This document shows, piece after piece, positions 19,032-26,525 of a DNA stretch of 64,000 bases (positions are counted from its first letter, which is position 1; each line of letters starts with the position of its first letter). Under the pieces are notes generated by a model. The model was not told where the DNA came from, did not search any database, and was given only the letters and a program-made list of their open reading frames with translations. The position numbers and the translations under genes were made by a program. Origin of the DNA: Ignavibacteriales bacterium (GTDB lineage Bacteria > Bacteroidota > Ignavibacteria > UBA10030). The stretch spans positions 43,101-107,100 of the forward strand of contig JAPLFR010000015.1 of the NCBI GenBank assembly GCA_026390575.1, given 5' to 3'.

Positions 19032-19328
19032 ATGTCAGACATTTCATTAGACGCACTTGGCATGGTCGAAACCAAAGGACTTGTCGGCGCTATCGAAGCA
19101 GCCGATGCAATGGTCAAGGCGGCTAAAGTGACACTGATCGGTAAAGAACAAATCGGCGGCGGATATGTCACCGTTATGGTACGCGGCGATGTTGGTGCCG
19201 TGAAAGCAGCAACCGATGCCGGAGCGGCAGCGGCACAGCGCGTTGGCGAGTTGGTATCGGTGCATGTTATTCCGCGTCCGCACAGTGATGTGGAAACCAT
19301 TCTCCCTAAACGTCCAGCGCAAAAATAA
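19032..19328 (+). CDS. Bacterial microcompartment shell protein (BMC-H, PduA/EutM-like)
   Basis: A 98-residue single-BMC-domain protein that should form hexamers tiling a polyhedral protein shell. The family signature is complete: [24 protein letters not shown] at the start, the pore loop KEQIGGG, and the C-terminal [22 protein letters not shown]. The ribosome binding site (AAGGAG) is well placed. It has its own sigma-70 promoter and is followed by a terminator. No microcompartment enzyme or other vertex or pseudohexamer gene is in the window apart from the next gene, so the cargo must be encoded elsewhere or the shell has another use. Confidence 0.96.
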   Translation: MSDISLDALGMVETKGLVGAIEAADAMVKAAKVTLIGKEQIGGGYVTVMVRGDVGAVKAATDAGAAAAQRVGELVSVHVIPRPHSDVETILPKRPAQK

Positions 19329-19343
19329 TTATTTCTGAATCAT

Positions 19344-19378
19344 AATCCCGAATGATTGTACACCGTCGGGATTTTTTT
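19344..19378 (+). terminator. Terminator between the two shell genes
   Basis: An eight-base stem (AATCCCGA with TCGGGATT) is followed by a run of T residues. It sits 15 bases after the first shell gene. Read-through would be needed for the second gene to share the first promoter, which implies much lower expression of the second gene. Confidence 0.8.
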
Positions 19379-19393
19379 ATCGGATCATCATGC

Positions 19394-20017
19394 ATGGTTG
19401 ACTACGCTCTCGGCTTAGTGGAGACCAAAGGACTTGTTGCCGCCATTGAAGCGGCTGACACAATGGTGAAAACTGCCAATGTCATTCTGGTTGGTAAGGA
19501 GATAACACGAGGTGCGCTCGTCACAATCAAAGTCGTCGGCGACACTGCAGCAGTGCGTTCCGCAGTTGAAGCCGGAGCAGCGGCGGCACAACGTGTTGGC
19601 GAACTTATTTCTCAGCACATCATTCCACGCCCTGGAGACGGACTGGAAGAACTGATCTTTGCAAAAAGTCAACTCTCGCAGAATGATGTAGAAAGAATTC
19701 TCAACGGGGAAACAGCGGTCTCAGAAAAAAAGGACTTTCCTCTTCAGGAAGAAGAACCGATCGCGCCACAAAGCGAGAATATTCAAGAGGCCGGTGAAGA
19801 GCCCAAGGAAGAACAGGCTCCAGAAGAAGTGTATACAATGCCGGAAGGATTGAGTCCGGAACTGCAAGCGTACTTCAAAGAGTTAGATAGTATGACGGTG
19901 CATGAACTACGCCGTCTTGCGCGGACTCTTGAAGGGCTTTCGATTTATGGCAGACAGATTTCGCGAGCCAATAAAAAAGAATTAATGGAAGAGTTGCTGA
20001 AAGTAAGGAAAGCATAG
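19394..20017 (+). CDS. BMC shell protein with a C-terminal extension
   Basis: A BMC domain (about residues 1-90 from the ATG at 19394, starting MVDYALGLVETKGL) closely resembles the preceding gene and ends IIPRPGDG. It is followed by about 115 further residues. The middle of this tail is acidic and low in complexity (rich in E, P and Q). The last ~50 residues form a helical domain with the pattern MTVHELRRLARTLEGL...SRANKKELMEELLKV, resembling SAP/Rho-N-type helix-extension-helix folds. It could tether cargo or nucleic acid to the shell. I reject the upstream ATG at 19352 because it lies inside the terminator hairpin. No good ribosome binding site is visible at 19394. Confidence 0.88.
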   Translation: MVDYALGLVETKGLVAAIEAADTMVKTANVILVGKEITRGALVTIKVVGDTAAVRSAVEAGAAAAQRVGELISQHIIPRPGDGLEELIFAKSQLSQNDVERILNGETAVSEKKDFPLQEEEPIAPQSENIQEAGEEPKEEQAPEEVYTMPEGLSPELQAYFKELDSMTVHELRRLARTLEGLSIYGRQISRANKKELMEELLKVRKA

Positions 20018-20199
20018 CATTCAGAATTCAGTCATCAGCTGTTAGTTCCCCGATCATATATTACCGCTTTCAACGTTGACTTCTAACCTCTCCCAATTGC
20101 TTGTCTTCGTAAAAAAAATACATGGGCATAATAATTTTAAAAAAGAAAAATGATTTATATACCGACAATCCATGATGCCTTTCTTGAAAATAGTTTTGA

Positions 20200-20790
20200 A
20201 TGCATATGAAAACAATTGAAGTGCCTGCATATATCAAGGGATTAATATTTGATTGTGACGGAACATTGATAGACTCAATGCCTCTCCACATGAAAGCGTG
20301 GGAGCATGCTATCACGCAAGCAGATGGAGAATGGGATTATGATTTTATCTTCTCCAAGAAAGGGATGCAAGGCAAAGACATTCTTGCATCATATAATGAA
20401 TCTTTTGGAATGAATCTGGATGTTGAATACACAGCGCGCTTAAAACAAGAATATTTCCGAAAGTATTGTGCGGAGATGAAACCGATCGATGCGGTTGTCA
20501 ATGTTGTGCACCGGTATGCATCACGGCTTCCGATGGCGATTGCTTCCGGCGGGTCACGAGAAAATGTATTGCTCTCATTAGAATTGATTGGGATCAAAGA
20601 ATACTTTACAGTTATTATCACTGCTGATGATAAAGATGTTCCACCGAAACCATCGCCGGAAATATTTTTGGAAGCCGCTCGGCGTATTCATGTAAATCCG
20701 CAGTTATGTCAAGTGTTTGAAGACGGGGATATTGGGCTGAAAGCGGCACGCATGGCAGGCATGGTAGCAACTGATATCCGTGAGTCGTAA
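20200..20790 (+). CDS. HAD-superfamily sugar-phosphate phosphatase/phosphoglucomutase-like
   Basis: A 196-residue haloacid-dehalogenase-fold hydrolase. Motif I is FDCDGTLIDSMPLH, motif II is ASGGS, motif III lysine is in KPSPEIFLEAA, and motif IV is FEDGDIGLKAA. The helical cap after motif I places it with beta-phosphoglucomutase and fructose-1-phosphate phosphatase (YqaB-like) proteins. The MH or M-first start choice (20200 or 20206) is open. It is monocistronic. The substrate is probably a phosphosugar, but is not determined. Confidence 0.88.
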   Translation: MHMKTIEVPAYIKGLIFDCDGTLIDSMPLHMKAWEHAITQADGEWDYDFIFSKKGMQGKDILASYNESFGMNLDVEYTARLKQEYFRKYCAEMKPIDAVVNVVHRYASRLPMAIASGGSRENVLLSLELIGIKEYFTVIITADDKDVPPKPSPEIFLEAARRIHVNPQLCQVFEDGDIGLKAARMAGMVATDIRES

Positions 20791-21144
20791 AGAAAAGGGT
20801 ATTTCTTTAACTACAAAAATCTACATGAATATCATCGTAGCTCTTTTTGTCCCAGCCGATCCACCTCCTCGGCACGTTGCTAATGACTTTCTATCTTCTT
20901 AGTTTTCAATGAGCTTTATGTATAAGCCAATACGGCCTCAATAACGATTAGATCCTAGGCCGCGCAGTTTTTCTGTCGGAGTTTCTTTGGTTATAAAATT
21001 TATTTCATTCCATTAGGAAATCATGAAACAAAATAAGAGAGTCCTTAAAATGTGGCAGATAATTCTGTAGTGCTTTACCGGTATAAAGAAAAAGTGATCG
21101 CGATACCAAGGTCACTTAAGGACCAAAAGACTGAAGGATGAGCG
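20791..21144. other. Intergenic region, nothing identified
   Basis: About 350 bases between the HAD gene and the YdcF-like gene. No frame, tRNA or clear promoter stands out. A short inverted pair (AAGTGATC and GGTCACTT around 21090-21117) is the only structure I noted. Confidence 0.4.
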
Positions 21145-21915
21145 ATGAGAGAAATTCTATTATTTATAATGCCTGTTCCTATTTTGTTTTATTTCCTGCT
21201 GGCGACAATTATTTTTTATAGAATGAACCAGAGACGGAGAGGTAAAATCATGCTGTGGATCGCAGGGTTATGGTTCCTGGTAACAACAACTGCACCTGTA
21301 CCGCAAGTACTTGTTCAATCGTTTGAAAATCAATATTCTCAGATATCAAATGATGTTCTCAAGAAACTTACCGGCTCATGTAATATTCTTGTCCTGGGCA
21401 GTGGACATTCGGATGATAAAAGCCTTTCTCCTAATAACCAGCTTGGAACAACTGCACTCGAAAGGTTGGTGGAAGGAATCCGTATTAAAAAAATGATCCC
21501 CCACAGCAAGTTAATATTGTCCGGGTACGGTTATCGATCCGAGCTGTCCCATGCTCTTGTGCTCTACCGTACAGCTCTCTCGCTCGGTGTGGATTCAGCT
21601 TCGATGTCGACCCTGCCCTTGCCGAGTGACACAAGGATGGAGGCAGACGAGTATATAAGAAACTTCGGCAATAAAGATAATCTTATTCTTGTTACGAGCT
21701 CTATCCACATGCCAAGAGCTATGACGCTTTTCAAAAAAGCTGGGTTGAATCCAGTCCCGGCACCAACAGCATTTATAATCAAACACGAATCACAGAAATA
21801 TCCCGGTTGCCTGGTGCCTTCATCGAGGAATGTTATGATGATGGAGGAAATAATGTATGCGTATGTTGGGATGATTTGGAGTTGGATGGGATGCGATGAG
21901 AGGAGTAGGAAGTAG
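21145..21915 (+). CDS. YdcF/ElyC-family (DUF218) membrane protein
   Basis: A 256-residue protein with two N-terminal membrane helices (about residues 3-25 and 34-52) and a soluble DUF218 domain. Family features are the first strand CNILVLGSGHSDD, ERLVEGIRI, SKLILSGYG, a segment with DTRMEADEYI and LVTSSIHMPRAMTLFKKAGLNPVPAPT. ElyC of Escherichia coli belongs to this family and affects envelope lipid-carrier metabolism, but the reaction is unknown. GAAGGA lies a few bases before the ATG. It stands alone. Confidence 0.85.
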   Translation: MREILLFIMPVPILFYFLLATIIFYRMNQRRRGKIMLWIAGLWFLVTTTAPVPQVLVQSFENQYSQISNDVLKKLTGSCNILVLGSGHSDDKSLSPNNQLGTTALERLVEGIRIKKMIPHSKLILSGYGYRSELSHALVLYRTALSLGVDSASMSTLPLPSDTRMEADEYIRNFGNKDNLILVTSSIHMPRAMTLFKKAGLNPVPAPTAFIIKHESQKYPGCLVPSSRNVMMMEEIMYAYVGMIWSWMGCDERSRK

Positions 21916-22087
21916 GTGGTAATGAGTTCTCACTGAATAAGTTTCCAAGACGGCGAAGGAATCAATTACTAAGAATCGAAAGTAGTATACTACTCAAGAT
22001 GGTAGTGGTGCATTTTCAATTTACAAAATGAAGTGCATGGTTGAGAATCGGGAACTTATAAGAAATGTTTGATCGGGAAAATCAAAC

Positions 22088-22453
22088 TTAGGGTAGCGCG
22101 AGTGAAATTTTAATGGCTTTATTTACCTGTTCCATGTCTGTAGCCGACAGAGAACCCCACTTATCAAGTAGGCGAATATTTTTATCAAGGGTTCGTATTT
22201 GTCCACAGTCCACATAGCTGTCTTCTTTTAATCCCCCCTTACCCTTCTTTAAAAAAGCCATTATTGGCAAGGGTTTAGTAATTTCTTTTACACTCGAAAT
22301 GGGCGCAATAATAGTTACTGGACTAAATTTATTTCCAGTGTCATTTTGGATAATTAAAGCGGGTCTTTTCTTTTTAACTTCTGCCCCTACTGTAGGATCA
22401 AGATTAACCTCATACACATCACCTCTCAATAGGGGCTCAATTAGTCCAGTCAT
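22088..22453 (-). CDS. mazF: MazF/PemK-type mRNA interferase toxin
   Basis: Type II toxin of the MazF/PemK fold. The core shows LLRGDVYEVNLDPTVGAEVKKKRPALII, the strand VTIIAPISS and the C-terminal VDCGQIRTLDK, which are standard. Such toxins cut mRNA at short sequence motifs. I start it at MTGLIEPLLRGD (ATG at 22451-22453), one base after the antitoxin stop; a longer frame to 22486 would overlap the antitoxin by 32 bases and add 11 residues not typical of the family. It is the second gene of the pair, after the antitoxin, as is usual. It lies close to transposase debris. Confidence 0.9.
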   Translation of the reverse strand: MTGLIEPLLRGDVYEVNLDPTVGAEVKKKRPALIIQNDTGNKFSPVTIIAPISSVKEITKPLPIMAFLKKGKGGLKEDSYVDCGQIRTLDKNIRLLDKWGSLSATDMEQVNKAIKISLALP

Positions 22454-22454
22454 A

Positions 22455-22709
22455 TTATTCTGCGTCTGCAAACTTCCATTCTTCATTCATTTTGAAATAA
22501 TATTCTTCGTTTGCCTTGTACCCTTCTTCAAGTTCTCTCTGAATTTTTTCTGTTTCATATCTTTTCAAGAACTCTTCTAAGGCTATTCTTATTGTTTCGC
22601 TTAACGAAGAGTTAAGGTCTTCTGCGACTTGGTTGGCGCGAAAATATAATTCGGGAGAAGTTTGAAAATTTATTTTTTTCCATGTTGTGACAACAGTTTC
22701 TGCGTTCAT
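22455..22709 (-). CDS. Antitoxin partner of the MazF-type toxin
   Basis: An 84-residue protein just upstream of the toxin. Residues 10-52 look like a ribbon-helix-helix fold (strand KINFQTSPELYFRANQVAEDL, then LSETIRIALEEFLKRY). The C-terminal 30 residues are charged and probably wrap the toxin. By analogy it neutralises MazF and represses the operon. Upstream (22710-22860) is a very AT-rich stretch that probably contains promoter and operator. Confidence 0.8.
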   Translation of the reverse strand: MNAETVVTTWKKINFQTSPELYFRANQVAEDLNSSLSETIRIALEEFLKRYETEKIQRELEEGYKANEEYYFKMNEEWKFADAE

Positions 22710-22877
22710 AAGTCCTCCGATGTTCTACAAATAATACAATACTACCACCAAATATTACAACGAATATTTACACAAAAAGTTCCACAAAAATCTATGTGTA
22801 AATATTAATATATAAACAACATAAAAAATATATTATTACGTCTACTCAATGTCAAGTAAAAAATAGCCAAATATTAA

Positions 22878-23150
22878 TTAAGCCGCTTTTTTGTCTGTTT
22901 TTGGCATACCTACGAACTCTCCCCATGTCCAAATGTGATTTGTGACGCTTGCCTGTATTGCGGGTGTAATTCTAAGTGTTTGATGAATCCGCATAAAATT
23001 ATAATGGAAGAAATGCAATGTGATTGCCGCTTTATGATTATCAAGTTTCTTGCTGAATGCGTTTGTAAGTCTTGTAAGCCGTCGCATGTTCATTCTTATG
23101 GTAAGATTTTATCTTTCAATATGAGATGTGCTAATTCGATTATTTTTACT
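22878..23150 (-). pseudogene. Remnant of an IS1-like transposase (3' end)
   Basis: The C-terminal ~90 residues of an IS1-family-like DDE transposase remain: RISTSHIERxNLTIRMNMRRL, TNAFSKKLDNH, HYNFMRIHQTLRITPA and NHIWTWGEF. One in-frame TAA (23109-23111) sits where the family has glutamine in ERQNLT. The N-terminal catalytic part is gone. No terminal inverted repeats were recognised, so the element is dead. Confidence 0.8.
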
Positions 23151-23169
23151 GTTGAATTTTTTGCAGACT

Positions 23170-23325
23170 CTACCTCTTTTTTTCTGTTACCGTAAAGTCC
23201 TCTCGCGGAATCATTGCATCAAGATCGAATTTTGCCATGCCCTTTTTCCTTTTTGGTTGCCATTGTAACGGGGGATTCAAAACAATATCATATTTATGAT
23301 TATTAACTGCAAGATTGGTTTTCAT
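23170..23325 (-). CDS. Short ORF, possible N-terminal remnant of a DUF262-type protein
   Basis: A 51-codon frame begins with ATG (23323-23325) and ends TAG. Its second half reads MAKFDLDAMIPREDF, which resembles the N-terminus of DUF262 (GmrS-like) proteins as I remember them. If so, the gene was cut short, perhaps by the neighbouring transposon. The assignment rests on about 15 residues and is weak. Confidence 0.25.
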   Translation of the reverse strand: MKTNLAVNNHKYDIVLNPPLQWQPKRKKGMAKFDLDAMIPREDFTVTEKKR

Positions 23326-23431
23326 AGTGTCTTTTCTGGTTAATTATTGTTTAGATTTCAAAATGCACCACTACCCGTTTGTTTGACTGTTTGATTGTCT
23401 TCATATAAAAAATTATATTGATACAGAATTC

Positions 23432-23590
23432 TTGCGGGAGTCATTCCCCGCTCAAAAGCAGCGGGGCAGGCAGCGGTAGCCCGCCAAAAAGATCGCGGGT
23501 AAAAATGCCAGCTTCTTCGAAAACTGCCCGCGAACGTTTTATGTGAGCGGATGCAGTTTTCAGAATCCCGCTTCTTTTTAGCGGGACCAA
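23432..23590. repeat. GC-rich palindromic intergenic repeat
   Basis: Hairpins CCCCGCT/AGCGGGG (23446-23466) and CCCGCT/AGCGGG (23567-23585), with CCCGCC and CGCGGG words between, stand out from the AT-rich surroundings. It is of the same type as the blocks at 11.0, 26.4 and 48.8 kb. Confidence 0.55.
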
Positions 23591-23630
23591 GCTGGGTGAT
23601 AAAAGTTCTTTTGATAAATAAAATTTAGTT

Positions 23631-23703
<73 letters not shown>

Positions 23704-23714
23704 CAGAAAATGAT

Positions 23715-23749
23715 ACGAGTTAGCGTTTGTTTGCTAACTCGTTTTTTGT
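23715..23749 (+). terminator. Terminator of tRNA-Gly
   Basis: A perfect ten-base stem (ACGAGTTAGC with GCTAACTCGT), loop GTTTGTTT, then a T-run. It starts 12 bases after the tRNA. Confidence 0.85.
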
Positions 23750-23791
23750 TTTGGTAGATTCTAAAATACTGTAACATCTTTATTTTAAATT

Positions 23792-25690
23792 ATGTCTAAA
23801 ACTATCAGTCCCGCCATACTTGCCGCACAAAACTTAGCCGTTCAGTATGGATCGCAGGTTGTGCTCAAGAATGCAACGTTGAACATTCACCAGACAGACC
23901 GGATTGGGCTGATCGGCAATAATGGTTCAGGCAAATCGACACTGCTTAAAATAATTGCCGGCGAGATGGAGCCGGACTCAGGATCGATCTCGCGGCGCAG
24001 GGATATTATTATCGGGTACCTTCCGCAGAATTTTCAACTTGATCCCACGAAATCTGTGTACGAAAATATTGTCGAAGGTGCGCACGATGTTATTGATATT
24101 CTGAGAGAATACGAAAGCCTGCCGCCGACTTCCGAGAAACGCCACGTGCTGGAAGAGCAAATCCTGCATCGTGACGGATGGAATCTTGAAAATAGAATTG
24201 AAACAGCGATGCATTCGCTCAATGTACCGGTCAAGCAGCGCGCAATTGATACGCTCTCTGGAGGGGAAAAGAGACGTGTTGCATTGTGTAAAGCAATCAT
24301 CTCGCGCCCCGATTTCCTTATTCTTGATGAACCAACGAATCATCTCGACACACAATCGATTGAATGGATAGAAGAATATCTTGAGAATTATTCCGGCGCA
24401 TGTCTCTTCGTTACGCACGACAGATATTTCTTAGATTCGATTGCAAATAGAATTGTCGAACTTGTCAACGGCGAGTGTTATTCCCACGATGGCAATTATG
24501 ATGACTTTTTGATAGACAAAGCAGAGCGGGAAATGCAATTAGAAACTGAAGAGAAAAAGCGGGCCAGCTTTTTGCGCCGGGAACTCGCATGGGTTCGCCG
24601 CGGAGCGAGGGCTCGAAGAACTAAAGCAAAGAGCCGGCTCAATGCATATTTTGAAGCTGTAGATCAAAAAGGACCGGATGTTGAAGCAGAAGTGGAGTTG
24701 ATTATTCCCCCAGCGCCGGGACTCGGTGCGACAATCTTAAATTTGAAACAGATAGGAATGGAATTAGGTGGAAAGAAATTGTTTGAAGGGCTTGATTTCA
24801 ATTTTGACAGGAAACGGAAATTAGGAATCATCGGACGGAACGGCCTTGGTAAAACAACATTGTTGAGAATTATTTTAGGAGAACTCAACGCTGCCACAGG
24901 CAGCGTTGTTGTTGGCGAAAGAACGGTATTCAATTATATCGATCAATCGCGTGTGGCGCTGAACGATGAAAATACCGTAGTCCAGGAACTTGGTGAAGGA
25001 CGTGAATGGATACTGTTTGGCGGCGAACAGATGAAAGTGTGGACATATTTGCGGCGGTTCCTTTTTGCCGATGACCGCATGAATACAAAAGTGGAAAAAC
25101 TTTCCGGCGGAGAACGCAGTCGGTTACTGCTTGCAAAGGTATTAAAGAATGGCGGAAATTTTTTAATTCTCGACGAACCGACAAACGATCTGGATCTTGC
25201 CACGCTCCGCATTCTAGAAGAAGCGCTCGCCGCATTTGATGGATGTGTTATTGCTGTCAGTCACGACAGGTATTTCTTGAACCGTGTCTGCAACGGCATC
25301 CTTGCGTTTGAAGGTGACGGAAACGTGCACTTCAGCGAAGGCGATTATAGCTATTATCTAGAAAAGCGGACTATAAGAGAGGCAGAAGCGTCGGCTCATT
25401 CTATAAAATCTGATCTGCCGGAAAAGCAAGAAGTGCGCCAAAAAACTCAAACAAATAAACTGAAATGGAAAGAAGCGAAGGAGCTTGAGAAGATTGAAAG
25501 TGATATTATGCATGCCGAATCGGAAGTCTCGCGGATCGAAGCGATATTTGCCTCTCCTGATTTCTACGAGAAACGCGGTGAGCAAACCGTTCAATTAACG
25601 GAAGAGCTTACAGCTGCGAAAATATTACTTGAGCGTCTTTATAGACGATGGCATGAGCTTGAAGAAATAAAAGCAGGGAACAGGGAATAA
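23792..25690 (+). CDS. ABC-F family ATPase
   Basis: A soluble protein of 632 residues with two tandem ABC ATPase domains and no membrane segment. The first domain has Walker A GNNGSGKST, signature LSGGEKRR and Walker B LDEPTNHLD. The second has GRNGLGKTT, LSGGERSR and LDEPTNDLD. Between them is the basic linker with the ARRTKAKSR motif typical of Uup/YdiF-like ABC-F proteins. The tail of about 90 residues is a charged coiled coil, as in Uup. ABC-F proteins act on ribosomes (translation factors or antibiotic protection). The Uup-like tail argues for a housekeeping role over a resistance role. Confidence 0.93.
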   Translation: MSKTISPAILAAQNLAVQYGSQVVLKNATLNIHQTDRIGLIGNNGSGKSTLLKIIAGEMEPDSGSISRRRDIIIGYLPQNFQLDPTKSVYENIVEGAHDVIDILREYESLPPTSEKRHVLEEQILHRDGWNLENRIETAMHSLNVPVKQRAIDTLSGGEKRRVALCKAIISRPDFLILDEPTNHLDTQSIEWIEEYLENYSGACLFVTHDRYFLDSIANRIVELVNGECYSHDGNYDDFLIDKAEREMQLETEEKKRASFLRRELAWVRRGARARRTKAKSRLNAYFEAVDQKGPDVEAEVELIIPPAPGLGATILNLKQIGMELGGKKLFEGLDFNFDRKRKLGIIGRNGLGKTTLLRIILGELNAATGSVVVGERTVFNYIDQSRVALNDENTVVQELGEGREWILFGGEQMKVWTYLRRFLFADDRMNTKVEKLSGGERSRLLLAKVLKNGGNFLILDEPTNDLDLATLRILEEALAAFDGCVIAVSHDRYFLNRVCNGILAFEGDGNVHFSEGDYSYYLEKRTIREAEASAHSIKSDLPEKQEVRQKTQTNKLKWKEAKELEKIESDIMHAESEVSRIEAIFASPDFYEKRGEQTVQLTEELTAAKILLERLYRRWHELEEIKAGNRE

Positions 25691-25782
25691 TGAATCTGCT
25701 AGCAATAAAATTTCATTTTCTGTACCGTTAAGTAATCATAATCCAGCTTCTCACATCAACCAATAATTTAATAGGAGGAACC

Positions 25783-26193
25783 ATGAAAAAAGTACTCATT
25801 GGTTTTGTCGTTACGTTTATTCTTTTGGAAGTGCTGGATATTCTCGTTCATGGCGTAATACTTATGAACGTGTATCAAGCCACACAAAGTGTTTGGCGGC
25901 CGGACATGATGCAAAAGATGTGGATTTTACACATCGTAAAAATAGTGGTTGCCTTTCTTGTGACGTTTATCTTCTCGAAGGGATATGAAGGAAAAGGAAT
26001 CATCGAGGGCTTGCGTTATGGTTTCTATATAGGTGTGTTAATCAGTATCGGCATGGCGTACGGCACATATGCAATGATTGCCATTCCTTATTCGCTTGCG
26101 CTCCAATGGTTTATTTATGGTGTGATCGAATATATAATTGTCGGTGTTGCGCTTGCACTCGTGTTTGGGAAGAAAGCAACGCCCGCGGCTTAG
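25783..26193 (+). CDS. Small four-helix membrane protein of unknown function
   Basis: A 136-residue protein with about four hydrophobic segments: residues 5-27, 47-66, 80-105 and 108-131. No motif that I recognise; the general look resembles uncharacterised DUF1761-like or integral-membrane hypothetical proteins. The start is supported by a very good ribosome binding site (AGGAGG, five bases before ATG). It ends at a clear terminator and is transcribed alone or after the ABC-F gene. Confidence 0.75.
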   Translation: MKKVLIGFVVTFILLEVLDILVHGVILMNVYQATQSVWRPDMMQKMWILHIVKIVVAFLVTFIFSKGYEGKGIIEGLRYGFYIGVLISIGMAYGTYAMIAIPYSLALQWFIYGVIEYIIVGVALALVFGKKATPAA

Positions 26194-26224
26194 GAGAAAT
26201 AAGGAAGGAGATTGTGTTTTTCAT

Positions 26225-26251
26225 GCCCGGTTAAATACCGGGCTTTTTTTT
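26225..26251 (+). terminator. Rho-independent terminator
   Basis: Seven-base stem GCCCGGT/ACCGGGC, loop TAAAT, then eight T residues. It follows the small membrane protein gene by 30 bases and directly abuts the repeat that starts at 26253. Confidence 0.88.
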
Positions 26252-26252
26252 C

Positions 26253-26503
26253 GTAGAGGGCTATTTTCAAATAGTTTATTTGTTAAAAGATAAATTCCCG
26301 ATAGTCCCGTCCCGATTGTCCGAGACAATCGAGATAAGTCGAGGCTGTCTAAAAAGTCCGGAGTTGTCATGCTGAACTCGTTTCAGCATCTGTTTTTTGT
26401 AAAAAATTAGACACCGAAACAAGTTCGGGGTGACATTTTCTTTCTTTTTGGTCAACCTCGAGATCTCGATAAAGTCGGACGGGAATCTAAAATAGCCCAC
26501 TAC
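26253..26503. mobile_element. MITE-like element with terminal inverted repeats
   Basis: The ends are GTAGAGGGCTATTTT (26253-26267) and AAAATAGCCCACTAC (26489-26503), an inverted pair matching at 14 of 15 bases. Inside are more hairpins (ATGCTGAA/TTCAGCAT near 26370-26395) and no gene. A related but partial block lies at 10985-11225. No clear target duplication is seen; T-rich flanks obscure it. Mobility would depend on a transposase elsewhere. Confidence 0.6.
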
Positions 26504-26525
26504 CTTTTTTTACCTGACAGTTCAT

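Noticed and set aside
19352..19393. Upstream ATG for the second shell protein
   Set aside because: It lies in the loop of the terminator hairpin and adds 14 residues absent from BMC-H proteins.
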